Of a stretch of DNA of 64,000 nt, positions 50,853 through 60,356 are shown piece by piece. Both the position numbers and the translations under genes were made by a program. The first letter of the stretch is position 1. Every line of letters begins with the position of its first letter. The DNA comes from an uncultured Acetatifactor sp. (GTDB taxonomy: Bacteria; Bacillota; Clostridia; Lachnospirales; Lachnospiraceae). The notes beneath the pieces are model-generated. The model was not told where the DNA came from and searched no databases. It was given only the letters and a program-made list of their open reading frames with translations. The stretch lies in NCBI GenBank assembly GCA_910580225.1, contig CAJTXE010000017.1, positions 5,679-69,678 of the forward strand. The letters are read 5' to 3'.

Positions 50853-51353
50853 ATGACTTTGTATGTGGAAAATGAGACACAGAAAATACTTCCTTTTCCC
50901 GTGGAGGAGACGGTGTCTCTGGTGTGCGGAGCTGTTCTGGAGGAAGAGAACTGTCCTTATGAAGTACAGGTTAATGTAGTGATCACGGACAATGACGGGA
51001 TCCGGGAGCTTAACCGGGAGTATCGCGCTGTAGATCGGGAGACAGATGTGCTGTCTTTCCCTAATGTGGATTTTTCCAGGGAAGGAGTCTTTGAGATTGA
51101 TGAGGACAATGAGGCGGACTATTTTGATCCGGACACAGGGGAACTGATTCTGGGGGATATTATGATCTCAGTAGACAGAGTTTTCAGTCAGGCAGAAAGC
51201 TTCGGGCACAGCGTCAGAAGAGAATTTGCTTTTCTTGTGGCACATAGTATGCTGCATTTGTGCGGGTATGACCATATGGAAGATGACGAACGTATAGTTA
51301 TGGAGAGAAAACAGGAAGAGATATTGACAAAACTGGAAATTACAAGAGAATGA
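50853..51353 (+). CDS. ybeY: Endoribonuclease YbeY
   Basis: A 166-residue zinc-dependent RNase that matures the 16S rRNA 3' end and takes part in ribosome quality control. The metal site HSMLHLCGYDH near 130-140 is the family hallmark, with the preceding RETDVLSFPN segment. AGGAGG lies 6 nt before ATG 50853. A membrane protein gene follows after 14 bp. Confidence 0.96.
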   Translation: MTLYVENETQKILPFPVEETVSLVCGAVLEEENCPYEVQVNVVITDNDGIRELNREYRAVDRETDVLSFPNVDFSREGVFEIDEDNEADYFDPDTGELILGDIMISVDRVFSQAESFGHSVRREFAFLVAHSMLHLCGYDHMEDDERIVMERKQEEILTKLEITRE

Positions 51354-51367
51354 TCGAGGGATAACGG

Positions 51368-53164
51368 ATGAATCAGGCGGAGATAAAGAGACAGCAGACG
51401 GAAGAGATGGCCGGTATACTGACTCTGATCACGGTATTTATATTGGGAAACCGGATGCAAGAAGGCGGAATTACGTACATGACGGCAGCAGTTTCCATCT
51501 GCATGCTGGCAGGAATTGCTGTCTGCGGTCAATTGTCAGACGGATTGGGCAGAATCCTGAGGAGCAGGAGAAATAAAGGGCAGTATAAAAGTGTATTGAT
51601 GATACGGAAGAGTACCCTGCTTTTTCAGACAGCTTTGGGACTGGCAGGAATGCTGGTGGTGTTGTTTCTGGCCAGGAGTATAGCGGATGCTTTTTTCCGG
51701 ATTCCTTACAGCGCGTTCATCCTGATGTCACTGGCTCCCATGGTGTTGCTTCGGACGGTTTCCTGTGTACTGCAGGGATATTTTCAGGGGGAAGGTGCGG
51801 AACTGCCAAGAGCTGTGTCCGGGATTCTGCGGCAGATTCTCATATTGGGTTTTGGACTATTGTTTTCTAATTTAACTGGCGGCTATGGAGCAAAAGTCAG
51901 TAGGCTGCTTCGGGAAGAGAACTATGCGGTTATGTACAGTTGTATGGGAATTGCACTGGGGGTCTGTGTGGCGGAAGTGCTTATCCTTTTGTTCCTGACC
52001 GTCCTGTTCAGGGGAAGCCGGAGCAAGGAGAAAAAACTGAAACGGGACGGCATGTACGCCGGGGAGTCCTGGCGGGACTGTGTCTTTGGCCTGTGCACTG
52101 CCAGATGGCCCAGGTTTCTGACGGAGCTGTTATCCTTTCTGCCGCTGGTATTGGGCCTGTTTTTCTTTGGAAGGAAGGCAGGGGAGGTCACGGTGTCGGA
52201 AGCGGGTTTTGCGGGGAGAGTGATGGGTGTCCTGGAAGCTATGGGTGCGCTGCATGCCTTCGGGGCAGTGCCGGAGACAGATTTTATGGGGAGAGCCTTG
52301 GGGGCCCTGGAGGCGGTGGGTGCGCTGCATGCCTTCAGAACAACCGTGCCGGGTTCCGGAGCTGCAGTTGATACTGCCGCTGCATCTGGTGGGATATTGG
52401 CACCATATGATACTTACATAGGAAAATATCTTGTCATCTGCGGTGTTCTGGTGTCAGTGCTGTCCATTTTGGTACTGCCGGTTCTGGGGAAGGTTTTTCT
52501 GTCGCTGCGGAGAGAGGAAAACCGGTTTGCAAGAACCGCTTTTCACAGCGGTTTCCATATCTGTCTGGTTCACGGGATCTTTCTGGCGGTGTATGTGGCA
52601 GTGATGGGAAGTCAGATTTCCGGTCTTTTGGGAGGAAAAGAGGAAGAGCTGGTACAGCAGATGCTTCAGGGAGGTTCGGCAGTGATTGTTCTGGCACCGC
52701 TTTCCGCTTATTTTGCCAGATTCCTGCTGGTTATGGGAAGAAAATATCTGCTGCTGGGTGCCGTAGGCATGGCGGATGTGGTATTTACAGTCATCATGGT
52801 ACTGTTTTCCGGGTCTGGTATTTTATCACTGGTTTACGGCGGCGTGGCGGCAGCACTGGTATTGAGTATTACGCTGGGTGTGCTTTCCTACAGGCAGCTG
52901 CGGCTGCGTATGGACTGGATGGGAGGACTGGCTGTGCCGTTGGGGGCGGGCGGGGTGACCGTTCTGCTGTGCATGCTGTTAAACAGGCTCTTTGGTGCTG
53001 CTCTGGGAGGGCTGCCGATGCTGTTGATTGTCTTGATTGTTTCTGGTGTCGTGTATTGGGGGATGCTTCTGGTACTTCGGAATTTCAGGGAACCGGAGCT
53101 GGAGATTATCCCAGGCGGGCAGTTTTTAAGCCGGCTTGGTCAGCTTATGCATCTGTATTCATAA
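51368..53164 (+). CDS. Polytopic membrane protein, SpoVB/MurJ-like flippase family (tentative)
   Basis: A 598-residue protein with about 13-14 hydrophobic segments. Features such as RTVSCVLQGYFQGEGAELPR and LVYGGVAAALVLSITLGVLS resemble the MOP superfamily (SpoVB, MurJ), which flips lipid-linked saccharides. A large hydrophilic loop near 275-355 contains a 25-residue tandem duplication (GVLEAMGALHAF and GALEAVGALHAF). The gene starts 14 bp after ybeY and probably shares its transcript. The family call rests on topology and a few motifs only. Confidence 0.55.
   Translation: MNQAEIKRQQTEEMAGILTLITVFILGNRMQEGGITYMTAAVSICMLAGIAVCGQLSDGLGRILRSRRNKGQYKSVLMIRKSTLLFQTALGLAGMLVVLFLARSIADAFFRIPYSAFILMSLAPMVLLRTVSCVLQGYFQGEGAELPRAVSGILRQILILGFGLLFSNLTGGYGAKVSRLLREENYAVMYSCMGIALGVCVAEVLILLFLTVLFRGSRSKEKKLKRDGMYAGESWRDCVFGLCTARWPRFLTELLSFLPLVLGLFFFGRKAGEVTVSEAGFAGRVMGVLEAMGALHAFGAVPETDFMGRALGALEAVGALHAFRTTVPGSGAAVDTAAASGGILAPYDTYIGKYLVICGVLVSVLSILVLPVLGKVFLSLRREENRFARTAFHSGFHICLVHGIFLAVYVAVMGSQISGLLGGKEEELVQQMLQGGSAVIVLAPLSAYFARFLLVMGRKYLLLGAVGMADVVFTVIMVLFSGSGILSLVYGGVAAALVLSITLGVLSYRQLRLRMDWMGGLAVPLGAGGVTVLLCMLLNRLFGAALGGLPMLLIVLIVSGVVYWGMLLVLRNFREPELEIIPGGQFLSRLGQLMHLYS
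52220..52340 (+). repeat. 75-bp duplication within the flippase-like gene
   Basis: The 19-base segment gggtgcgctgcatgccttc occurs at 52243 and 52318, 75 bp apart, and surrounding codons are similar. It encodes two copies of a 25-residue loop unit. Confidence 0.8.
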
Positions 53165-53289
53165 GCTCAGGGGTGTTTGGGTGCTGCACTGCATTGGAAA
53201 ATATTCGAAAAATTGAATAAACAGGATAAAAAAGGCTGATACTGAAGAATACGAAGAAAGAATGCCGGGAAGACGGCATGGGGGTCAGT

Positions 53290-54009
53290 ATGAAATTAGT
53301 TAAAAGTATCAGCTTATTTATCCTGTATCCGTTGTGTATGCTGGGTTTGGGGTTCTATGCAGGCGTGGAGACATCCCGCTTCTTTTATCCGGCAGAGCAG
53401 GACAGTGAGGAATCCTCCCTGTTTGAAGGACTGCCTGTGGCAACCCGGGAGCCACAGGAGCAGGAGGAACCCATACCTGTGACGGATGATCAATTTGATT
53501 ACGGAATTGTGATGGAAGGAGAAGAGGATGCCGGGGAGGCAGCGGAGGAAGCGGCATTTTCTTCGGAGACCCTCTGTGTGGATACGGATTATGTGCTGGA
53601 GGAGACAGATATTCTTCAGCATACCGTTGTGGAGACTACGTGGCGTCTTCCAGATAAATATGTGGGAATGAACCGGGAACAGTTCCTGCAGGCGATGGAG
53701 GTGTATGCGGCGTTTCCTCCATTGTCTGAACTGGAACGCGGGTTTGTAGGGCTGGAGGTACTTTCCTTTTCCAGGGAGCGGGTGGTAGTACAGATGAATT
53801 ATAAATATATCCAGCCCAGCAGCAGTTTTTATCTGGCGGCATATGACAATAAAATCATCGTTTATCTGGAAGACAGAAAGACCGTATATATCGAAACAGG
53901 TATTCCGCTGGATTCACTGCCGGTCAAGCTACAGCAAAGCATTATAGATATGATGTGGATTGAGAACGAGGAGAAGCTGTATGATTTCCTGGAAAATTAC
54001 TCCAGTTAA
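53290..54009 (+). CDS. Membrane-anchored protein with possible BofC-like C-terminal domain
   Basis: A 239-residue protein with an N-terminal membrane helix (SLFILYPLCMLGLGFYAGV) and an acidic linker (about 35-95) rich in Glu. The C-terminal domain (AAYDNKIIVYLEDRKTVYIE, then LPVKLQQSIIDMMW and LYDFLENYSS) resembles the BofC C-terminal domain, known from forespore regulation of sigma-K processing. The similarity is from memory and partial. Starts at 53278 and 53290 are both possible; neither has a perfect RBS. Confidence 0.5.
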   Translation: MKLVKSISLFILYPLCMLGLGFYAGVETSRFFYPAEQDSEESSLFEGLPVATREPQEQEEPIPVTDDQFDYGIVMEGEEDAGEAAEEAAFSSETLCVDTDYVLEETDILQHTVVETTWRLPDKYVGMNREQFLQAMEVYAAFPPLSELERGFVGLEVLSFSRERVVVQMNYKYIQPSSSFYLAAYDNKIIVYLEDRKTVYIETGIPLDSLPVKLQQSIIDMMWIENEEKLYDFLENYSS

Positions 54010-54084
54010 ATGCAGCTGTTTCCAGGGGCCGGACACAATGTTTTTCAGCGTGCTGTCCGAAGGATCCAAAAAGAGGAAAAACAG

Positions 54085-55308
54085 ATGAAACATACGGTTG
54101 GGATTGTGGGAGGCGGTGCTGCCGGAATGATGGCGGCAATTACGGCGGTGGGTCAGGGAGCGGATGTGACACTGCTGGAGGGAAACGACAGGCTGGGGAG
54201 AAAGCTGCTGTCCACGGGAAACGGAAAGTGCAACCTGGGAAATGAAAAGCTGGGTTTGGACAACTACTACACGAAGTCTCCGAATATTTTAGCCAATTGC
54301 CTGAAGCGATTTGGGACGGAAGAGACGCTTGCTTTTTTTCAGGAGATCGGTTTGCTGGTGAAGCGCCGGAACGGATATCTGTATCCCATGTCCGAACAGG
54401 CGTCTTCCGTGCAGGATGTATTGCGTTACCGGCTGGGACAGCTGGGGGTGGATGTGATTACGGATTGCAGGGTTCAACAGATCGGGATTTGGAGAAAGGC
54501 CGAAATCCGGTTGGAGACCGGGAAGAAATCATTTACTTTTGACCGCGTTATCCTGGCGTGCGGCGGGTGTGCGGCGCCGAAGACCGGTTCTGACGGCAGC
54601 GGATATAAGCTGGCGGAACAGTTGGGGCATCACTTGGTTCCGGTGGTGCCTGCGCTGGTACAGCTGCGGTGCAGGGAGGATTATCTGAAAGCCGTAGCAG
54701 GGGTCCGGACGGATGCGATGCTGACTGTCACGTCGGGCGGAAAGTGCGTGGCGCGGGAGCGGGGAGAGCTGCAGCTGACAGAGCATGGGGTTTCGGGTAT
54801 TCCGGTATTTCAGATCAGCCGTGTGGTGAATTACATATTACGGGAAAATAGAAAAGCGGAAATCACCATGGACTTTCTGCCGGAGTATTCGGCGGATTCG
54901 TATGCGCGTCTTCAGACAGAAAGAGCGTCGCTGGAGAGAGGGCGCACTGTGGAGGAATTTTTTTCCGGTCTGCTGAATAAGAAGCTTATGCTTTTGTTTT
55001 TCAGACTGGCGGGACTGCGCGCAGCGGAAGCTGTCTCGGAGGCAGATCCGGAAAAGATAAGCCGGGTATATGGTCTCATGAGACAGTGGACGGTTCATGT
55101 GACAGGCAGTCATCCTTTCGAGAATGCCCAGGTGTGTGCCGGGGGTGTACCCCTGGAGGAAGTTACGGAGCATCTGGAATCACGGAAGGCTCCCGGCATC
55201 TATTTTGCAGGAGAACTTTTGGACGTAGACGGTAAATGCGGAGGGTATAATCTCCAATGGGCCTGGTGCAGCGGCTATATTGCCGGAACGGCGGCGGCCC
55301 GGCTATAA
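54085..55308 (+). CDS. HI0933/BaiN-like FAD-dependent oxidoreductase
   Basis: A 407-residue flavoprotein. The dinucleotide motif GIVGGGAAGMMAAITA begins at residue 5, and STGNGKCNLGN near 45 is a signature of the HI0933/YhiN (aminoacetone oxidase-like) family. The C-terminal YFAGELLDVDGKCGGYNLQWAW segment closes the FAD site. Members include BaiN-type flavin reductases of bile-acid metabolism, but most have no proven substrate. AGAGGAAAA precedes ATG 54085. A second FAD enzyme follows at 55411. Confidence 0.9.
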   Translation: MKHTVGIVGGGAAGMMAAITAVGQGADVTLLEGNDRLGRKLLSTGNGKCNLGNEKLGLDNYYTKSPNILANCLKRFGTEETLAFFQEIGLLVKRRNGYLYPMSEQASSVQDVLRYRLGQLGVDVITDCRVQQIGIWRKAEIRLETGKKSFTFDRVILACGGCAAPKTGSDGSGYKLAEQLGHHLVPVVPALVQLRCREDYLKAVAGVRTDAMLTVTSGGKCVARERGELQLTEHGVSGIPVFQISRVVNYILRENRKAEITMDFLPEYSADSYARLQTERASLERGRTVEEFFSGLLNKKLMLLFFRLAGLRAAEAVSEADPEKISRVYGLMRQWTVHVTGSHPFENAQVCAGGVPLEEVTEHLESRKAPGIYFAGELLDVDGKCGGYNLQWAWCSGYIAGTAAARL

Positions 55309-55410
55309 ATCAGGAATCCGCCGCAGTACCGGGCTTTAGGTATGCCCCAGGGAAAGGCAGTTGTGGATGGTTTCTGAAAAGACTTCTTCAAGGGTAAAGG
55401 AAATGGATAT

Positions 55411-57090
55411 ATGCTTAGAGTCAATCAGGTAAAAGTAAGGCCGGGACATTCCGATTCGGATTTGAAACGGAGTGCAGCTGAATTGCTGCGGGTTCCGAAA
55501 CAGGATATCATGGCGTTGAAAATAATACGGCAATCCGTAGATGCCAGAAAGAAGCCTGAAATCTGGTTCCGTTATTCTCTGGATGTGACTGTCCGGGATG
55601 AGGAAAAAGTTCTCCGGAGATTTCGGGGAAAAGAGAATCTGGTATGCAGGACACAACAGAATGAATATCGATTTCCGGAAGCGGGGAAAGCCAGACAGAC
55701 ATGGCCTACGGTTATTGTGGGTACCGGTCCTGCGGGTCTGTTCTGCGGCTACTTCCTGGCACTTCATGGTTACCGGCCCATTTTGCTGGAACGGGGGAAA
55801 TGCGTGGAGGAACGCTGCAGAGATGTGGAGGAATTCTGGGAGAAAGGCAGGCTTTGGACAGGGTCCAACGTTCAGTTCGGGGAAGGCGGAGCCGGTACTT
55901 TCTCGGACGGAAAGCTGAATACGCTGGTGAAAGACCGGGATGGAAGAAACCGGGTCGTACTGGATACCTTTGTGAAATTTGGAGCACAGGAACGTATCTG
56001 CTATGATGCCAAACCGCATATCGGAACAGATGTTCTGCTTGGTGTGGTAAAGGGGATGCGTGAGGAGATTCTGCGCCTGGGAGGCCAGGTGCATTTTGAA
56101 AGTCAGGTGACGGATGTGGAAGTGAAGCAGGGCCATATCACAGGGGTCATCGTCAACGGGAACTGGAGAATCGACTGCCGGCAGTTGGTGCTGGCCATCG
56201 GTCACAGTGCAAGAGATACTTTCGCCATGCTGCATAAGAGACAGATTCCCATGGAGGCCAAAGCATTCGCAGTGGGGCTGCGGGTGGAACATCCTCAGGA
56301 CATGATCAACGAAAACCAGTATGGAGCGGCGGACCCGGGCAGCCTGGGGGCGGCCTCATACAAAGTGGCTGCCAGGGCGAAGAACGGACGGGGCGTTTAT
56401 TCTTTCTGTATGTGCCCGGGGGGTTATGTGGTGAATGCTTCTTCCGAGGAAGGATATACGGCGGTGAACGGGATGAGTTACAGCGGACGGGACGGTGTGA
56501 ATGCCAACAGCGCCGTGATCGTGACAGTGACACCGGAAGACTACGGCGAGTCCGGGCCTCTGGCCGGGATTGCCTTTCAGAGGCAGCTGGAGAGGAAGGC
56601 TTATGAAATCGGAGGAGGCAGGATTCCGGTTCAGCGCTATGAAGATTTCAGACGTCATGTGACAGGCAATGACAGGGATGGGAATCCGGATGGAATGGAA
56701 ATTCGAACCAGATACGAAGATAATGATGTAGTCAAAAGGAGCGGACAGAGAGAGGGACTTGGAATCATACCCCAATGCAAGGGTGGATACCAATGGGCTG
56801 ACGTGGACAGGATTCTTCCGGAGGCCTGTAATCTGGCCATTGTGGAAGGGATGGAAGCCTTTGCCGCACAGATCAGAGGATTCAACAGGCCGGATGCCTG
56901 CCTGTCGGGAGTGGAAAGCCGTACGTCTTCTCCAGTCAGGATTCTGCGGGGGGAAGATATGCAATCCAAAATCAGAGGTTTATACCCCTGCGGAGAAGGC
57001 GCAGGCTACGCGGGAGGGATCATGTCTGCAGCCATGGACGGGATTCGGGCGGCAGAGAGGATTGCAGCAGAATATACACCCGGGATCTGA
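55411..57090 (+). CDS. FAD-dependent dehydrogenase, COG2509 type
   Basis: A 559-residue flavoprotein. An N-terminal substrate-like domain (1-95) precedes the FAD motif VIVGTGPAGLFCGYFLALHG near 105, then GEGGAGTFSDGKLNTLVKD. The C-terminal closing motif is YPCGEGAGYAGGIMSAAMDG. This large family is widespread in anaerobes and uncharacterised. AAAGGAAATGG precedes the ATG. It lies between another FAD enzyme and the hydrogenase, so an electron-transfer role is plausible but not shown. Confidence 0.88.
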   Translation: MLRVNQVKVRPGHSDSDLKRSAAELLRVPKQDIMALKIIRQSVDARKKPEIWFRYSLDVTVRDEEKVLRRFRGKENLVCRTQQNEYRFPEAGKARQTWPTVIVGTGPAGLFCGYFLALHGYRPILLERGKCVEERCRDVEEFWEKGRLWTGSNVQFGEGGAGTFSDGKLNTLVKDRDGRNRVVLDTFVKFGAQERICYDAKPHIGTDVLLGVVKGMREEILRLGGQVHFESQVTDVEVKQGHITGVIVNGNWRIDCRQLVLAIGHSARDTFAMLHKRQIPMEAKAFAVGLRVEHPQDMINENQYGAADPGSLGAASYKVAARAKNGRGVYSFCMCPGGYVVNASSEEGYTAVNGMSYSGRDGVNANSAVIVTVTPEDYGESGPLAGIAFQRQLERKAYEIGGGRIPVQRYEDFRRHVTGNDRDGNPDGMEIRTRYEDNDVVKRSGQREGLGIIPQCKGGYQWADVDRILPEACNLAIVEGMEAFAAQIRGFNRPDACLSGVESRTSSPVRILRGEDMQSKIRGLYPCGEGAGYAGGIMSAAMDGIRAAERIAAEYTPGI

Positions 57091-57165
57091 TCTTTCCGGT
57101 TCCGGTTTTACCGGATACAGTAATGTCTGAGCCGCTGCAAAACCGGAATAGAATGCGATTGGGAC

Positions 57166-57194
57166 TTGCGCGAAGAAAGGAAATATGGTTTAAT
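57166..57194 (+). promoter_or_regulatory. Possible promoter of the hydrogenase gene
   Basis: TTGCGC (57166-57171), a 17-bp spacer and TTTAAT (57189-57194), about 50 bp before the start codon. The match to consensus is fair only. Confidence 0.5.
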
Positions 57195-57242
57195 AATATC
57201 AGGTTGTATTGTTAAAAAAATATCACACAGGAGAGGTAGCCT

Positions 57243-58739
57243 ATGAGCAGTATGAGAGGAATCGATACCCCTGTCCGTCAGCGGAGGAGAAGGGTTTTCA
57301 AGGAAGTGGCCAATCTGGCATATAACTCAACCAATCTGAAAGACGATATGGAAGCGCTTCCCTATCAGATCGTGGATTACGAAGAGTCCATGTACCGGGA
57401 AAGTGTTTACCGTGACCGGGCCATTCTACGGGAACGGATCCGTCTGGCCATGGGCATGAGCCTGCGTCCGGAAAACAGAGAGCGGCCCGGGCATCTGACC
57501 CAGGGACTGGAAGAGAGCAATATTAACGAGAAATACTATGAGCCGCCTCTGATGCAGGTGATTCCTTCGGCATGCAATGCCTGTCCGGAGGATCATTACG
57601 AAGTGACAAACTCCTGCATGGGCTGTGTGGCACATCCCTGCCAAAGCGTCTGCCCCAGAGGCGCAATCTCCATGGTAAACGGCAAGTCTGTCATTGATCA
57701 GGAGAAGTGCATCAAGTGCGGGAAATGTAAGGATGTCTGCCCTTATGATGCGATCTGCCACAAGGAACGTCCCTGTAAGGCGGCCTGCGGTGTAAATGCC
57801 ATCAAATCGGATCGGTACGGCAGGGCCTATATAGACAACGATATGTGTGTATCCTGCGGCATGTGTATGGTCAGCTGCCCCTTTGGTGCCATTGCGGACA
57901 AGTCCCAGATCTTCCAGCTAATCCGGGCCATGCAGTCCGGAAAGACCATTATCGCCCAGGTGGCGCCTGCTTTTGCAGGGCAGTTCGGTCCCAAAGTTAC
58001 GCCGGAAATGTTTAAGACGGCGCTGAAGGAACTGGGATTTGCAGATGTGTATGAGACGGCCATCGGCGCCGACCTGGGCTGCATGGCAGAGGCTGAGCAT
58101 TATGTGAAGGAAGTGGCCACAGGAAAACAGGCATTTGCCCTCACATCCTGCTGTCCCTCCTGGTCTGTGATGGCCAAACATCTGTTCCCGGAAACCATAG
58201 ACAAGATCAGCAACGAGCTGACGCCCATGGTGGCCACAGCAAGAATCATCAAGCAGGAGCATCCGGAGGCCTCCGTGGTCTTCATCGGCCCCTGTGCGTC
58301 GAAGAAGCTGGAGGCAAGCCGCAGGACCATTCGTTCCGATGTGGATTTTGTCATCACTTTCGAGGAGCTGACGGGAATGTTTGAAGCCAAGGGGATTCTG
58401 CTGGAGGAGATCAAAGCCATGGACGAGATGCAGGATGCCACCGGAGCCGGCCGGGGATACGGCGTGGCAGGGGGTGTGGCAGGCGCTATTGAGGAATGCA
58501 TCAAAACCTATTACCCGGAGACGGAAGTGAAGATCGAACATGCCGAAGGCCTAACGGAATGTAAGAAAATGCTTCTCCTGGCCAAGGCAGGGAAAAAGAA
58601 TGGCTGCCTCATCGAGGGAATGGCTTGTCCCGGAGGCTGTGTGGCTGGTGCGGGAACCAATATTACCATTGCCCAGGCAGCTAAGGAAGTGGCTAAGTTC
58701 AAAGCCCGGGCCAAAGAAACTGTACCGAAGGAGATCTGA
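57243..58739 (+). CDS. [FeFe] hydrogenase, monomeric group-B type
   Basis: A 498-residue iron-sulfur hydrogenase. The H-cluster motifs are TSCCPSW (301-307), GPCASKK (C351) and MACPGGC (C462, C466), whose spacing matches known [FeFe] enzymes. Upstream are two ferredoxin-type clusters (CIKCGKCKDVC, CVSCGMCMVSC) and an extra Cys-rich part (CNACPEDH, CMGCVAHPCQSVC). It would produce or oxidise H2 with ferredoxin. No hydE/F/G maturase gene lies nearby. GGAGAGG 6 nt upstream supports the start. The L2 motif PCASKK (in place of MPCxxK) and the N-terminal architecture suggest group B. Confidence 0.9.
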   Translation: MSSMRGIDTPVRQRRRRVFKEVANLAYNSTNLKDDMEALPYQIVDYEESMYRESVYRDRAILRERIRLAMGMSLRPENRERPGHLTQGLEESNINEKYYEPPLMQVIPSACNACPEDHYEVTNSCMGCVAHPCQSVCPRGAISMVNGKSVIDQEKCIKCGKCKDVCPYDAICHKERPCKAACGVNAIKSDRYGRAYIDNDMCVSCGMCMVSCPFGAIADKSQIFQLIRAMQSGKTIIAQVAPAFAGQFGPKVTPEMFKTALKELGFADVYETAIGADLGCMAEAEHYVKEVATGKQAFALTSCCPSWSVMAKHLFPETIDKISNELTPMVATARIIKQEHPEASVVFIGPCASKKLEASRRTIRSDVDFVITFEELTGMFEAKGILLEEIKAMDEMQDATGAGRGYGVAGGVAGAIEECIKTYYPETEVKIEHAEGLTECKKMLLLAKAGKKNGCLIEGMACPGGCVAGAGTNITIAQAAKEVAKFKARAKETVPKEI

Positions 58740-58758
58740 TATGTATTCGTTTCATGTT

Positions 58759-58790
58759 CCGGCGGCGATGACGGCCGCCGGTATGTTTTT
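58759..58790 (+). terminator. Terminator after the hydrogenase
   Basis: Perfect 8-bp stem CCGGCGGC (58759-58766) with GCCGCCGG (58774-58781), then tatg and five T's. Confidence 0.85.
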
Positions 58791-58850
58791 GTCAGAATGG
58801 ACAGAAATGCAGGGGGAAGAATGTAATCGCGGATATAACAGGAGGAAAAT

Positions 58851-59453
58851 ATGGACATCAAAGAAAAGATGCATGGGGGGGAGCTGTATCTGCCTAATGA
58901 CGAAGAACTCTTGAAGGAGCAGTTCAGTTATCTGGATCGCCTGTATGATTTCAATATGACCCGTCCCACACAGCTGGAGAAGCGTCAGGAGATGCTTAAG
59001 GATATGTTTGCCGAGATCGGCGAGAACTGCTATATTGAACCGCCGCTCCATACCAATTTCGGAGGTCATCATGTTCATTTCGGGAAAAATATCTATGCAA
59101 ATTTTAATCTGACTCTGGTGGACGATACCCATATCTATGTGGGGGATTATACCATGTTTGGGCCCAACGTGGTGGTGGCCACGGCGGGACACCCCATATT
59201 GCCGGAATTGAGAGAGCAGGCGTATCAATACAATGCCCCGGTGCACATCGGGAAAAATTGCTGGATTGGAGCAGGCGTCATCATTGTCCCCGGCATTACA
59301 ATAGGAGACAATGTTGTAATCGGAGCGGGCAGTGTGGTTACTAAGGATATTCCTTCCAATGTGGTGGCGGTAGGGAATCCCTGCCATGTGCTGCGGGAAG
59401 TGAATGAGCATGACAGAAATTACTATTTTAAAAACAGGAAAATTTCCTTATAG
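58851..59453 (+). CDS. Maltose/galactoside O-acetyltransferase (hexapeptide-repeat family)
   Basis: A 200-residue left-handed beta-helix acetyltransferase. The N-terminal cap is DIKEKMHGGELYLPNDEELL, and hexapeptide repeats run from about 65 to 180. The catalytic His is in TAGHPILPELR, and NCWIGAGVIIVPGITIG is typical for maltose (Maa) and galactoside (LacA) O-acetyltransferases. It uses acetyl-CoA to modify sugars in the cytosol. AGGAGG lies just upstream. It follows the hydrogenase terminator and is an independent unit. Confidence 0.92.
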   Translation: MDIKEKMHGGELYLPNDEELLKEQFSYLDRLYDFNMTRPTQLEKRQEMLKDMFAEIGENCYIEPPLHTNFGGHHVHFGKNIYANFNLTLVDDTHIYVGDYTMFGPNVVVATAGHPILPELREQAYQYNAPVHIGKNCWIGAGVIIVPGITIGDNVVIGAGSVVTKDIPSNVVAVGNPCHVLREVNEHDRNYYFKNRKISL

Positions 59454-59500
59454 GAATTGGCGGCAGTGCAGCAATGGTATTGAAAGAAAAGGGAGCGTAT

Positions 59501-60319
59501 ATGAAAAGAAATGGTTTGCTGCTGCTTTTAATGGTAGTGTTTTTGCAGGCGGGATGCGGAAAAGCGGAGGAGGAATCAGGGGAGATTCCGATCAGTACAG
59601 TGCTTTTGGAAGAGGAGACAGGGGAAGAGACAGCTGTCATGTCTTCGGAAGAGGGCGCGGAAGGATCACAGAAGGAAACGACACAGCAGGGAACTGATGA
59701 CGCAGCAGAAGGACAGACACCGGCCGGTGCGGGGGAAGCGTCAAAAGAAGAGCCGGAAGAAGGAACAAATCAGTCGTCAAAAGAACCGGAAGCCGGACAG
59801 TTAACGGGCAGTGATGAGACATTCGGGTTTGCAGCGCTGACAGGACGGTATTTTTATTTCAGCAGCGGTGCCGGAGGGTGGTCTACCGAACTTCAAATTG
59901 ACAGTGACGGAACCTTTGCGGGAAATTATCATGATTCCGAGATGGGAGATATCGGAGATGATTATCCGGAGGGAAGCGTGTACTGGTGTGTTTTTACCGG
60001 CAGGTTCGATGAACTGGAAAAAGTAGACGATTTCACCTACCGCATGAAACTTGTTTCCCTGGAGTATGATGAAGAGCCGGAACAGGAGAAAATAGAGGAC
60101 AATATCAGATGGATCTCTTCCAAAGCGAATGGTCTGGAAGACGGAGAGACCTTCTATGTTTATCTGCCGGGAGCGGCCTTGTCCAAGCTTCCGGAGGACT
60201 ATCTGAGATGGGTTGGCTATTTTGATCTGGAGAGTATTGCAGAGACGGAGCTTCCCTGGTATGGGTTGTATAATATCAATACCGGGGAAGGGTTTTCCAG
60301 TTTTGAATATGAAGATTAA
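59501..60319 (+). CDS. Uncharacterised lipoprotein
   Basis: A 272-residue secreted lipoprotein. The signal peptide ends in the lipobox LQAGC (Cys about 18). A low-complexity Glu/Gly/Ser/Thr-rich linker spans about 25-110. A folded domain of ~160 residues follows (FAALTGRYFYFSSGAGGWST, FTGRFDELEKVDDFTYRMKL), beta-rich and like nothing I can name. AAAAGGGAG precedes ATG 59501. It is between the acetyltransferase and DUF177. Confidence 0.75.
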   Translation: MKRNGLLLLLMVVFLQAGCGKAEEESGEIPISTVLLEEETGEETAVMSSEEGAEGSQKETTQQGTDDAAEGQTPAGAGEASKEEPEEGTNQSSKEPEAGQLTGSDETFGFAALTGRYFYFSSGAGGWSTELQIDSDGTFAGNYHDSEMGDIGDDYPEGSVYWCVFTGRFDELEKVDDFTYRMKLVSLEYDEEPEQEKIEDNIRWISSKANGLEDGETFYVYLPGAALSKLPEDYLRWVGYFDLESIAETELPWYGLYNINTGEGFSSFEYED

Positions 60320-60356
60320 AATTGAGTAAAATGCGGCAAAAATCTGGAAATATCTG

